NCBI GenBank assembly: GCA_949152475.1
Contig: OX424569.1
Span: forward strand, 22,799,950 to 22,863,949
Reading direction: 5' to 3'
Origin: Terebella lapidaria
Taxonomy: Eukaryota > Annelida > Polychaeta > Terebellida > Terebellidae
Length of the DNA stretch: 64,000 bases
In this document: in pieces, positions 25,334-36,338 of the stretch
Layout of the letters: each line of letters starts with the position of its first letter
How positions within the stretch are numbered: position 1 is the stretch's first letter
Notes under the pieces: generated by a model
Database searches by the model: none
Told to the model about the DNA's origin: nothing
Seen by the model: only the letters and a program-made list of their open reading frames with translations
Program-made: the position numbers and the translations under genes

Positions 25334-25688
25334 TGAATTTAGTTGGGAACAATTTAGTGAAATTAGATACATGTATATTCATTTGTGTAGAATATTGGGT
25401 GCCACGGTTCGTTTTTAATTTTGCAGCTGTTTGAGCCAGGGCATAGGTTTGTGTCTATCCAAACAAAATGTGTCCATAGCCACATACTAATAGCTGTGGT
25501 GACGGGACTCTCGGGAAATGTGATTTATTACACATTTGAATGTTTGGTATTTTCAACAGTTGTATTGCATACTTTATCCGTGATTCAAATGAATTGACTT
25601 GCAAGGTTATTATTGCGAGTTTCCGTAATTGAAAAAGGCTAATTGTATTTCATCATTATTTCATATGTGCAATATATATATATATATA

Positions 25689-26419
25689 TGTAAAGTTATT
25701 GACTTTCGTCCGCTCTTCGGGATCCTCGAGGATAGTCCTCTCACCGCGAGTCCTTGTGGACGCGCATCCGCTATTCCGGATCCTTGCGGCGGCGCCGCTC
25801 ACCGGAGGTCAATGCGGACACGGTAACCACTCTATCATTAACGGTAACCAGGTAACAGCCCACCCGACACTCCCAGGCCTACGGACACCGTTCAGAAACT
25901 GGTTCATCACCACGGTGTTAACTGGAGGGGCCTGGCGAGCCGCGGTCTGCCTCGGGGACGGAACCCCGTACAGTCCGACATGCTGGCCAGAGCCTATGTC
26001 ACACGTCCCGGGAAGGGAGAGAACTGGCGATCCACAGGGCTTGCGCCCCCGAGTCAGCAACTTGTCTCTCCCAGCCCGGGCCTCCCCATGGAAATCGTCC
26101 CCAGGGCTCTAAGAGCCCACTACTCGCGACCAGGGAACACAAAGCTCATGGTGAGCCTTGCGTGTGTCCTAGTCACTCTCTCTCGGACAATCTCCTCGAT
26201 CGAGTAGCTTCCAGTGTATATATAATACACCACAAGCTGTAGGACCCACGCGAGGTATAATCAAACCATTGTTATAGTTTACTGGAGCGTAAATTACAAT
26301 GCATTGCCATGGCAACGCACGCTCGAACGGAGCGTGTCAAAACAAGGCCAAGAACGAAAAGGCCACATAAATGGCATGTATGTTTACAATCACCTGCCGC
26401 CTGCTTAGGGCAAAATCGC

Positions 26420-26423
<4 letters not shown>
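25689..26423 (-). mobile_element. Solo LTR (same family as 49346-50022), inserted in a TA repeat
   Basis: Bounded by tgtaaagttattg on the left and gggcaaaatcgccaca on the right, the same ends as the LTR of the element at 49346-50022. It is flanked on both sides by alternating TA. Proline/glycine-coding frames inside (25699-26112 on the plus strand and its antisense) are GC-rich LTR sequence and not genes. Confidence 0.75.

Positions 26424-26492
<69 letters not shown>
26424..26492 (+). repeat. (TA)n microsatellite between two retroelements
   Basis: About 34 TA units separate the solo LTR on the left from the Gypsy-type LTR on the right. The 8 TA units before 25689 are probably the other half of the same target tract. 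Confidence 0.95.
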
Positions 26493-26495
<3 letters not shown>

Positions 26496-27125
26496 GACGG
26501 AATAGCGTGTCTCCCGGCGGCTATTACGCCGACAGGATCGTATAGTACGATGTATGTCGTGCGTTAACACAAGACAGGAGTCCGACGTATCTTTCAACAA
26601 TAATCCGAAGTTTATTGGGATGATTTAGTCCGATGAAGATCACGGCCACTCACACACACGTAATCCCAAGATATAGTCCGATATTCACTGTCTTTTATAT
26701 AACTTCTTATTTCACAATATTCTTCGTATGTACCTCTCTATTAAAACATCTTCATTCTTCATTTACGTCTTCATCGTCATATCACATTTTACAACACTCC
26801 AACCTAGAGTCCGGGGAAAGTGCGAGGCCATGTGCTGGGTGTCTGTAATTTTCCTGCGTCACGGGACAGGAGTTCATGTGATTCGCTGAATGTGATGTAA
26901 TGTCTGGGTGGGCGTGGTTAAGTGTCTGGAAATGTGGTGATTGGAGGGAATGAGGGGTGTGTCATCGTGAGTAGAGTTGTTTACATGAGGTGCGGTGCTA
27001 GGACGGTGTGTGCTGGTGACGTAAGGTAAGTATGAAGTCATGTGATGAGTCTGTGTCATGTATGTCGAGAGGGAGAATGTGTAAGGGAGGGGTTTCGGGC
27101 CGATAACTGTCATAAATATTCTACA
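26493..27125 (-). repeat. 3' LTR of the Gypsy-type retrotransposon
   Basis: Aligns with 39484-41045 outside the 943-bp insertion: gaatagcgtgtctcccgg..., gtccgacgtatctttcaac, tgatttagtccgatgaagatc, and the shared tail gggccgataactgtcataaatat then ctaca. There are scattered substitutions plus one differing block near 26812-26870. The preceding sequence in element orientation (27140-27126) is purine-rich (gaaggggtgttt), a candidate polypurine tract. Confidence 0.9.
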
Positions 27126-27651
27126 AAACACCCCTTCGTCAAATTACCCCCTGGGAATTTACCCTCCCCGAAACCTAACTGTCCCAAAATCTAAACGTGA
27201 TAAGCTAGAGTCTTAAGGGAAAAACACATTCACCACGCGAGACAATGTTAAAGCAATGATTACAATAAAAGTTTTAACTCAAAATAAAGTCATTAGTCAG
27301 TCAGTCAACAGTCGCTAAAATGATATGAACACATTGGACAAATACATTTACGACAACGACAGGTGAAAATGAAACACTTAAATCAAACATATATATCACA
27401 GGTTAAAACGAATCACATATGTGCATTATTGGAATGAAACAACAGTTCTACGTTCTCTGATAGAACTGAAACATTTCAAAGTTCATTTTTCCTGAAAGAA
27501 ACAGGAATGGATTAGTTCGTCATATTATAATTGGGTACGACATATTACATGAAAGTGCGGGTAATCCAGGGCTAGCCATTTGAACTGACACAGCTATCCT
27601 GGTGCTGTGAGTTCGTTACACTAACTCTCGTCCGAGTTCACACACTAATAC

Positions 27652-28149
27652 TCAGTCCGAAGTACGGTCGCGTCGTCTAGATGCTGGAGGCCGGGCAGCT
27701 GGCGATGCCTGTTGCATCAGTCGGCACTGCTCGTTGGCCGGCAGATGTGGGAGGACCGATACCATAGTCGTCCAGAGCTCGTCCGGAATTCCAGGAGACT
27801 CCGGTGGCGGGGACGGTGTCATAGAAAGGCGGGCTCGGAGCTGTTGATTTTCCTCCCGCAAGTCCGTATTTGCTTGTTCCGCAGTGCGGAGCTCATCCTG
27901 GAGCCGTCGGTTCTCCTCCAGGAGAGGGTGCGGAGCAGTTGGAGTTTGTCGCTCGTGTAGCGACCCCATTCCAAATCCGACTGACATGGCGTTGTACTCC
28001 GCTTGACGGATGTGCGCGTCCATGGCGAGAATATAGCCCCGACGTATGGCAGGGAAGTGCTGCTGGGCTAAGTCGTCCGCACTGGTCAGTGCCATTGATG
28101 GGAGATGCCATTCGGCGTCCTCGGCCAGGAGCAGGGGGTCCACGTCCAT
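27652..28149 (-). CDS. Accessory reading frame C with leucine-zipper-like coiled coil
   Basis: Its ATG overlaps the stop of frame B in the pentamer TGATG, an arrangement known to favour termination-reinitiation. The 165-residue product has an acidic start (MDVDPLLLAEDAEW). A central heptad pattern with Leu at a regular 7-residue spacing (LEENRRL, then LRTAEQANTDL, REENQQLRARL) predicts a parallel coiled coil. A Pro-rich link follows, and a basic end (ASRRRDRTSD). It is probably an oligomerising or nucleic-acid-associated protein; no DNA-binding basic region immediately precedes the zipper. Confidence 0.55.
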   Translation of the reverse strand: MDVDPLLLAEDAEWHLPSMALTSADDLAQQHFPAIRRGYILAMDAHIRQAEYNAMSVGFGMGSLHERQTPTAPHPLLEENRRLQDELRTAEQANTDLREENQQLRARLSMTPSPPPESPGIPDELWTTMVSVLPHLPANEQCRLMQQASPAARPPASRRRDRTSD

Positions 28150-29396
28150 CACGGCACGATTAATCTGCTCCGACCAATATGCCTGATGTGGCCCAAGTCC
28201 GGAAGGAAGACGACGGGTGTCATCATCTTGGTAGGGTTTGGCAAACTCCGGGTTAATTCCGGGAAGGACTTGTAGTCCGGGCGAAGTCCGTTCGATAAGT
28301 CGCTGTAATCCGCCCCGAACTCACCAGATCTGTGGAGTCCGAGGTTAAGTTCGATGTTACGGGGTAACGGGTCCTGGTCCTCCATGACCTCCATCCGCAG
28401 GCGGGGCCGGTCAGGGTCGTTGGCCCGAGTGACGAGGGTGGTCGCGGGCGGCATCATCTCCTCCTCGTAGTCCAGATAGGGAGGAGCCGGCCCGAAATTA
28501 ATGAGTCCGCGGGACGGTTCCATTGGTGAAACCGGTTCGGCTTCGTGTGTCGGACACTGTTGTGGCATCGGCTCGTCCTCAATAGCTTGGAGTGGCGGCG
28601 GTTGATCACACTCCATTGGTGATGACGAGTCCGGAGCTTGTGAGACCATCTCTGAGGACGGTTCGTCGACCACAGTGTCCATAGTCTTGGCCGCTTCCGT
28701 AGTAACGACCAGGTCCGAAGTTTTGACTGAGTCCGTAGCAACCGTAGGTTGGCTCGGTAGAGGCGGGTACTCGTCCAGGGGTGGCACGAGTCCCTCCCGT
28801 ACTCTATAGTCTGTAACATTTGGCGCTGTTGGGCTCTCCACAGTACGTCGTTTGGGTATAGCTACCGTGGGTGAACTCCGAACGGGGGTTGAACCTCCAG
28901 CCGCCTGCAAGGCTGAAGTCCGTGAACGAGGTTCGGCTGCCTTCATGGCCGTAGTCCGAAAAGTGATGGGTCGTTCAAAATAAAATGCCGCTGGTTTTTG
29001 ATATCGTACGTAGCGATTCAGGATTTGAATATCGCGCACCATGCGCTCTTCGTCAGCCTGTGTCTTTAACTGTGTGAACTCAATCCTAGCCAGGACCAGT
29101 TGCACTTCCGGTGCAGAGTTCGGTGGATATTGCGTCATCAACAAAGGCGCCATCGCCCAAATTCCAAATGGGAGGACTGAGTCCGGAGTACGCTTAAAGA
29201 TCGGCACATGCGCTGGTATGCGTGGTGAACGATAATTGGGGTTAGGTTGCATATCCACCCCACAGCGTGTTGCAAAACGTTTTACAATGCTCGCTGACGC
29301 CATGAGCAATCCCCGCTGGAAGATTGGAAATCTCTCAGCATGGCTGGATGTTGGAGTCGAAATATGCTGGATTATATCCGCTAGCGTTAGAGTCAT
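28149..29396 (-). CDS. Accessory reading frame B, 415 aa, no recognised family
   Basis: An uninterrupted frame starting ATGACTCTAACG ten bases after frame A ends. Residues 1-170 appear globular (FQRGLLMASASIVKRF, EVQLVLARIEFTQLKTQ, RMVRDIQILNRYVRY). Residues about 170-360 are low-complexity, Pro/Ser/Glu/Asp-rich. The end has YSDLSNGLRPDYKSF. There is no signal peptide, membrane span or env motif. It is the longest open frame of the element and is intact while gag and pol are broken, which is unusual. It could be an element-borne structural/regulatory protein or a captured host sequence. Confidence 0.55.
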   Translation of the reverse strand: MTLTLADIIQHISTPTSSHAERFPIFQRGLLMASASIVKRFATRCGVDMQPNPNYRSPRIPAHVPIFKRTPDSVLPFGIWAMAPLLMTQYPPNSAPEVQLVLARIEFTQLKTQADEERMVRDIQILNRYVRYQKPAAFYFERPITFRTTAMKAAEPRSRTSALQAAGGSTPVRSSPTVAIPKRRTVESPTAPNVTDYRVREGLVPPLDEYPPLPSQPTVATDSVKTSDLVVTTEAAKTMDTVVDEPSSEMVSQAPDSSSPMECDQPPPLQAIEDEPMPQQCPTHEAEPVSPMEPSRGLINFGPAPPYLDYEEEMMPPATTLVTRANDPDRPRLRMEVMEDQDPLPRNIELNLGLHRSGEFGADYSDLSNGLRPDYKSFPELTRSLPNPTKMMTPVVFLPDLGHIRHIGRSRLIVP

Positions 29397-29405
29397 ATAG
29401 CCGTC

Positions 29406-30317
29406 TCATGCGGGACACACGAAGAATCGTATGAACGGCATATGATATGCCAGTACCTGGGCGTCAAGCTCCTGTGGCTTTCGTAGGGGAGCCCGACGAG
29501 GCACAGTCGGCCAAGTCGGCTCTTGGTCCGTCTCTTCATCGCTCGTACAAAAGGGGCAGTCAAAACCTCCAGTTCTGAGGCGCAGTGGCATGAGGGTCTG
29601 GACTTGTCCCTCAGAAAGCGTTGATGGTACGGAGAAGTCATGCACGTGTCCGTACCCAGCATGATGATTCCGCTCATGTGACGTAATGGTACTCTAGTCG
29701 ATCGGACTCGTCCCGTGGGGTGTAGGTGGACGAGGTACCAGCTCTTCAACTTGACGCCGGTACATCTGCTGACGAAGTTCACGTTGGTCGTGATTTCCCT
29801 GAGTCAGAAAGAAGTCTGTGTAAGCGGAAGAATACACTCGTGATGACGTCGAGTGTGGTAACAGTGCGAGGGGACGTACAGGTGCAGCTGGTCGGGCCGG
29901 GGAGGACAAAGTAGCCGAAACGGCGGTCGGTCGAGATGCAGTCACTGATTGTGTGGCTGTTAATGGCCGGGGTTAATGGCCGGAGTCCGAAATACTGGCC
30001 GGGGCCTTAGCCGCATCCCTGGCAGCCCTGGCCTGTTCAACAATCTTCCCGCCTTCTTCCAGACGCAGAAGTTCGGGCGCACTGAAGTTCGACATAGAGT
30101 CCGATGATGGGCTCGGAGTATGGCGTTCTCCGCGCCGGGCGAGTTTCGCCATGACTCTTTGACGTATGTCCGGTTCAGGTTCGGAGGCCGGTTCCGTATC
30201 AGATACGGTAACTAAGTCCGAAATAGGGGAAACTGTTCCCGAAGTTCCAGCGGCTGTTGCAGGATCTCCAATAACGATGGGATGTTCCGGTTCATCCCCT
30301 GCCTCCACAATTCTCAA
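29406..30317 (-). pseudogene. Accessory reading frame A of the retrotransposon (interrupted)
   Basis: Three open segments (30317-29973, 29945-29694, 29645-29406) lie in the same frame, separated by TAA at 29975-29973 and TAG at 29696-29694. They therefore look like one decayed reading frame of about 300 codons. The first part is acidic and Ser/Pro-rich; the middle has a basic, Gln/Arg-rich stretch (QRELRQQMYRRQVEEL). The end has several His and a CPFC pair, which could be a remnant zinc-binding site. No transmembrane segment or envelope feature is visible, and I do not recognise the family. Confidence 0.5.
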
Positions 30318-30431
30318 CGCTATCGGCCATTCATCACTTTCGGCATGAAATGCCGCTTTCTGGTCCGAAGTATCATCTCCCTCCTTATCAGAGGAAGACA
30401 GAGTCCGCCTTCGCTCACTTTCGTGAGCACT

Positions 30432-31848
30432 CTCATTAGTCCGACTGCTTATTCCAATACAAAGTGCATATTAGAAATATCCACAAGGTCCATGAAACAA
30501 AAACACTATTCAACAGTCCGTTCAATCACCGTAACGAAGTTCGTTCAGAATATCCTTCAATAATCCTTTAAACACTTGTCAATTTATCAACTATATTCCA
30601 GACGCTGCTCTCTCTTCAGTGTCTGCAGCCAGAATGACCCACTTCTAAAAACTTTCCACTTATCTGGCATTCGTACACACACAAGGTGCTGACATTGTCT
30701 TTTTGCGGGTTTTTCCACAATCGGGGGGTGCACTCAGTCTATTGTCTATATACTTTCTTACGTTTGCTGGATTCATCTCGGCTCTCAGTCGTGCGAAGAG
30801 GGGCGGTCCATCACCTAGGCAACGCGTGTACAACGAGCTCTGGTTCATCACACCAGTCCGAGGGGGGGGGGCAGTAGGTTAACACACAGCTGCTCTAGTT
30901 TCCATAGTCTGTATCAAACTTCTGGATCGCACAATCCAAACATATCACTGTTTTTCGAGCATATAGTCAAATTTACTGCACCTTTTTCGTGCTTCCATAC
31001 ACTATGGTAATTAGCTGGGATAGTTTTTATGGGGGTGCTGCGGGTGGCTTCAATGTTTATTTGTGCTGCTTGTTATCCTTGTGACCTCTTTCAATTAGTT
31101 CGTTCCTTATCTGCTCAACTAGCACACAATAAACTGTCTGATCGAATTGTTAGTAACAGACGATTACTGTTTGTATAATTGCTGTAGTATAACTACACTG
31201 CTCTCGGAAGTTTGTTCAGTCCGTTCATTTTCATCCAGTGCCATAGATGATGGAACCGCGATTATTTTTGTGAGGGGGTGATGGGGTGATCTGGGCGGCC
31301 CGGCCATGGCGCGTTGCGTAATTTTTCAATGAGTGGGTGACAGGCCGCGCGTTGGCATGCAGAGGATTGTATATAACTGACTCCTGCTCCTTGGAAGGGC
31401 ATTCCCCTGAATGGTACCCAGGGGGAGCAGAGGCTCATATCTGACGCTTGCTCCAGAGACAGTTATCCTCTCACCTCGTCCGTGACAAAGTGACCTTGCT
31501 CACAGCAGGGCATGATGACTGACACATGAGTGGTATTAGTTAATTATGAAATATTTAGGCAGTGCGCAACAGGCGCAAGACGATATATGGAGAAGTACAA
31601 AGTAATATGCAATGCATAGCATCATATACCACATTATAGCATCATAACCAGCATCAATATTATAACGTCATATCAATATTATATATGAAAAGTGCCTCAC
31701 TGACATCAGTACATAAAAATGGTTATTGTAATGAATATGCATAATATTATTATATTATAAAGGTATTTTTGGGGTAATATGACATCATAGTCCAATAGAC
31801 AAGCATATATTCATCATGGTAGAAATCAGTCCCTTAGCACAGCCGTGG
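30432..31848 (-). other. Spacer between integrase and the accessory frames
   Basis: About 1.4 kb without a convincing frame. It contains a GC-rich hairpin near 31380-31430 (ctccttggaagg ... cccagggggag) and several copies of the hexamer CGGACT in element orientation. It could hold a splice acceptor or a promoter for the downstream frames, but no specific site can be named. Confidence 0.4.
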
Positions 31849-33142
31849 TCATCTAAACCGGGCTGGGCGGCGAATCGTGCGTCTAGGTCGACTGTACGGA
31901 GCAGGCTGGGGCGTAGCCTCGCTTGTAGATGAGTCCGTAACAATCGCGGGTTTGGGTCCGCAGTTTTTTGGCGCTTGTTGTGAAGCACTAGAGTTCGACT
32001 GACGCGATTTTCGCTTCTGGCAACGACGTCGCGGTCCAGTTGGGGTACTTCTACGATTGGCGGGTGATGACGTAGTATCGGTTTCGGTAATCCGATCTGT
32101 TTCTGACGATTTGCCATGTACGATGACATCCCAGGGGTAGAGGAATTCCTTGAGGAGCCCCAGGGGATCGTTAGATGGTTCAGTCTTTGAGTCTCTACTG
32201 CTTGACGACTCAGGTGGTGATACGACTTGATTTTGAAGGTTCAGCAACTGTACGTCGCCTTCGTACGGTTTTATGACGTCAAGATGGACGACCTGAGTAT
32301 TTCGTAGATTTGAGACTAGTGCAATTCGATAGTCTACCTCAGTGACGCGTTCTAGGACTTTCCAGGGTCCTGTCCAGGGTCGGGCGAATTTATTGTTCTG
32401 TGTGAGAGGCAGATAGTAATATCGTACCAACTCTCCCGGCTGGAACTGAGGGCGAGATTTTGCATGTGCATCATATCCCATTTTCTGGCGGGTTGCAGCT
32501 TTTTGTAGATGGTCTTGCGCAAACCCATGGGCAGCTCTGATAGCAGTTCGTAGATACTCGACATATTCAGGTCCACATGGAGGTAGCGGTTCTGGATCGT
32601 ACGTTGGAAACATCAAGTCAACAGGCAAATTGCATTCATGTCCGTATACCATCAGGTGTGGTGTACACCCAGTAGAGGAATGCACTGAGGTGCGGAACGC
32701 CATGAGTACATATGGTAAGTGCAAATCCCAGTCATTTCCGCGATCACTGACGAATGCACTCAACATCGTTGAATCGTTCGACTTGACCGTCACTTTGTGG
32801 GCGGTAGGACGTGGTCCGAATTTTCTTGGCGCCCAGAAGGCGTACAACACTCCGAAATCGTGACGACTCAAATTCCGTTCCTTGGTCACTGTGAATAGCC
32901 TTCGGTACCCCGTGGTACACGATCCAACGATTCATTAGGACATCAGCGACATTTTTGGCCGTATGGCGGCAGAGCGGGAATGCGTCTGTGTATTTTTAAA
33001 TATAGTCCGATATGACAAGAATGTACCTGTTCCCTCGTCCGGTGACTTTATGGGTATCTAAGATATCCAATGCTATACGGTCAAATGGCGCCCCAGTCGG
33101 TAGTTGCGTTAGAGGCGATTTCTTGGGCGCTGGTTTTCCTTT
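31849..33142 (-). pseudogene. Integrase catalytic core and C-terminal region, disrupted
   Basis: The catalytic core is visible: ALDILD (first Asp), IHSDQGTEFES (second Asp) and GQVERFN (catalytic Glu). An in-frame TAA lies near 33001 between the first two, and the frame changes just after ERFN. The following frame (to 31849) has WTGPWKVLERV, similar to the GPY/F module, then a Ser/Arg-rich tail ending RRPARFR. No chromodomain is seen. Confidence 0.85.
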
Positions 33143-34290
33143 TCATGACACACACTGCGGGCAGCGGGCGCACCAGCGGGCAACATCCAAGGCGAGACCT
33201 GGCCAGTAAAACCGGTGCTTCACTCTCTCAACAGTCCGTTGTATTCCGAGGTGGCCTACGACCTTGAGGTCGTGGAGTTGATGTAGGACCACCGTTCCTA
33301 ATGCCGCTGGTAACACAGTTTGTACGACAGTCCGACCGGCTGGGTCTGGCTTGGTATTTCGTATGAGGACTCCATCCTGCAATACTAATAAAGTCCACCG
33401 TGAAATCAGAGTTTTCACTTCTTCGCCATAACGGGCGACTCCTTTTGACGTGGGTTTCGTACCGTTCAATACCCACTGTCGCACGACTCCAACGCTAGGG
33501 TCGACTTGCTGGGCGTCAACAATATCGGCAGTAGAGTAGTCCGATAACCATTCTTGTCCATTCAATCTCACATCCAGCGCTCGCATACGTGCGGCTTGGC
33601 GCACTGAGATCATTCGAGACAAGACCGGTGATGTCATAGTATCACTGTCCAGGAGGTCTTTCTCGGGTACGACAGGAACCACCGTAATCCGTCCGACGAG
33701 GAGTTCTCCAGAACTCGTTTCGGGGTCTGTGGGTTTTATGACTAGGCGTCCAGGGCAGTCCGAATGCTTGCAACTATGGCAACGGGAAAGTCCGTCGGCA
33801 TTTCTGTGGAGTTTTCCAAGACGATGTTCAATACGGAAGTCATATTGTTGCAGTTTGACTAACCAGCGAGCCAACATACCGTCCGCATCATTATAGTTCT
33901 TTAACCATCGCAGAGAGCTATGGTCAGTGCGTAACAGGAATTTTCGTCCCCACAAATAATGTCGGTAATGCTGAGTCATCTCAACAACAGCCAACAGTTC
34001 TCTATAGGTTGTACAATAATTCCGTTGTGTGCGGGACAGCGTCTTGCTTGCAAAGCCAATCGGTATCTCTTTTCCGTTCACACGCTGTAAAAGCGCGCCT
34101 CAGATGGTGTAACCGCTGGCGTCCATATCAAGGATGAGGTAATCGTCCTCATCCTGTGACGGATGGGCGAGCTTGCGGGCCTTGATAAGTGTGTTCTGAA
34201 GCCTCCAAAAGGCTTTCCGTTGGGGTGACCCCCATGTGAAGCGACATTCACCCCGGGTGAGTGAGACCAGAGGTTCTGCAATTTTGGCAG
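33143..34290 (-). pseudogene. RNase H and H2C2 zinc-finger region, with an internal stop
   Basis: RNase H landmarks are LDMDASG (first acidic residue), CTTYRELLAVVE and RTDHSSLRWL, followed by the tether region and then the H2C2 zinc-binding motif of integrase (HQLHDLKVVGHLG ... CARCPQC). An in-frame TGA at 34102-34100 cuts the RNase H near its start. Downstream of it the frame 34081-33143 is open for 312 codons. Confidence 0.85.
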
Positions 34291-35335
34291 TCTTTAACGA
34301 CCCTCCTGTGATAATTGGCGAATCCCAGGAAAGCTTGTACATCCGTAATCTCACAGGGAGTCGGCCATTCCCTAATAGCCTTGACCTTGTTCGGATCCAC
34401 CCTGATACCTTGTCCGCTTACGATGAATCCCAGGTATAGGATTTCACGTTGGAAGAGTTCACACTTTTTGGGTTGTAGACGTAACCCGGCAGTTCGTATC
34501 CGATCTAGGACCGTTTCCAGATTGGCAAGCGCCTGATCAAAAGTGCGTCCATATGCTATCACATCATCCAGATAGCACATGCATCTGGTCCACAGATATC
34601 CGCGTAAGATATCGCTGGTGCAATACTTAGTCGGAACGGCATGACCTTGAACTGATACAGGCCTTTCCTGGTGGCAAGGCCGTCTTTGGTCGGTCCGTCA
34701 GATCCACCTCAACCTGCCAATATCCTGAGGCGAGATCTAAGGCCGAGAAATAGTTCGCTCTGGCGAGTGCGTCATGGGTGTCCTGGATGTTCGGCAGAGG
34801 GTACGAGTCTTTCCGTGTTACGTCATTGAGCAGACGATAGTCCACACAGAATCTGACCTGTCCATTTATCTTTCGTACCAACACCACCTGTGAGCTCCAT
34901 GGCGAGCTCCATGGTTGTGAGCTCCAAAGGTTCGATACATCCGAGCCGTAGCATTTTATCAACCTCGTCGTCTATGATATGTTGCTGGGCCTGGGGTACT
35001 CGGCGTTGCTGCTGACGAATTTGGACATTTGTACCCGTGTCGATCCAATGTTCCACCACATGCGTCCGTCCAAGCTGTCCGTCAGGGCACATGAAAGTGT
35101 CTTTGTACCGATATACCAAGTTGGCACAGCACCGTTGTTGTTCAGGTGCTAGTCCGGCATGGTCCACCATCTCCCGTAGGTGTGGCGGGAGGTCTTCATA
35201 GCTTATGTTCGTATGAGGAACTTCCGGTTCCTCTCCCGACTTCGGCAAAGTGCCGATAATACTGTCAACTGGGCTCGCTATGCCTACCGGATCTGAACGA
35301 GTCAGGGTTACGCCCGTATCCGCGGGGTTCACCAC
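34248..35335 (-). pseudogene. Reverse transcriptase domain, frameshifted
   Basis: The N-terminal part (35335-34823) has LPPHLREMV, LGRTHVVEHWIDTG and IIDDEVDKMLRLGCIEP, typical of the entry to Ty3/Gypsy RT. The next frame (34962-34627) has VRFCVDYRLLNDVT and FSALDLASGYWQVEV (motif A with catalytic Asp). The last frame (34580-34248) has YLDDVIAYG (motif C) and ILYLGFIVS. At least two frame changes separate these blocks, so no continuous RT can be made. Confidence 0.88.
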
Positions 35336-35342
35336 AGTGACC

Positions 35343-36035
35343 TTAACACACTTCCGAATTCAATGAGGTCAATGTGCGACCCATAATTAAGTCCGTTTCT
35401 TCAGGAAAGTTCGTCATGGGCTGAATAAGCCGGGGGTGCTGGCGTACTCTGACCATTGAGGTCGGCACAGGTTCGACTACGGCTTCACTGCATGGTGACA
35501 CCGTAACTGCTCGGCGTATGGCCATGCGCACAACATTAGCTTCAAAGCCCTTGTGTGTGAACAAGATTTCCTTATTAACTTCGACAGTTCCTTCACTGTA
35601 GTTAGCACTTGTTTGTCGGAAGAAATTCATGCCCAAGATCATCTCGTCATGAATTGCCACTACACAGAATGTCACCGTTATTTCCTGTGTTCCGACTTTA
35701 ACCGTGAGGTCCAGAATTCCGTCGATCGGGCTGGAATCTCCATTGACGTCCCTGATAGTCGCCGTGGTCGGGTGTAGAGTGCGCTGTTCGGCAGGTACAT
35801 GTTGTAACAAGTCCTTTCGGAGCAGAGAAATCTGCACTCCTGAGTCCAACACTGCCTTTAGAGTTCGTTTTTCAACACGTACTGATAGTTTCCAGCACTC
35901 GTGGGCAGCCCGACTATTGCTGATGATGAGCAGTCCGTCGAGATTCTCCTCGAGTGACAGAAGCGGAAGTGTCAGTGTCGATGGCTTGGTTTCAGGTCCG
36001 TATGGGAAGGCATAGAAGCCTCCATCATCCAACAC
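35343..36035 (-). pseudogene. Retroviral-type aspartic protease domain (DSG) of the Gypsy-type element
   Basis: A 230-residue open frame. The active-site motif reads VLDSGVQISLL (DSG instead of the usual DTG) and the C-terminal flap region reads MILGMNFF, as in retropepsins (I/L-L-G). Ser in place of Thr is tolerated in some members of the family. The frame is open, but the ORFs before and after are broken. Role: cleavage of the element's polyprotein. Confidence 0.75.
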
Positions 36036-36338
36036 CCATTTGTTTCAGACATGGAGTCCGTTCTGGTATCATCGGCGGTGCGTGACGACACCCCTTTGTG
36101 ATGAATAGTCCGTGGTGGCCTGCGCGGCAGTGGTTCGGACACCCCTTCGTGGAGGGATTTCGGACTTGAAGTTGACGAAGCACACTTGGCGCACACCCCT
36201 TCGCATGTGGAAGTGCCGGTGGTGGCAGTGCCGACCTGGGTGGTGCCGCATCTGTAGTTGCGGGTACAACAACTGGTGTGGAGCTGTGAGCGTAGCTCGG
36301 GTTAACAGAGGGTCCTTGCTCCACAGTTCCTCTCTCCT

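Noticed and set aside
25699-26207. GC-rich frames of 75-137 aa on both strands
   Set aside because: They lie wholly inside a solo LTR whose ends match another LTR, and overlap in several frames, as expected for non-coding GC-rich sequence.
26309-26600. Tyr/Ile repeat protein (IYIYIYIY)
   Set aside because: Translation of a TA microsatellite.
27652-30317. Envelope gene (errantivirus-like) downstream of integrase
   Set aside because: No signal peptide, furin-type site, fusion peptide or transmembrane anchor is visible in frames A, B or C.
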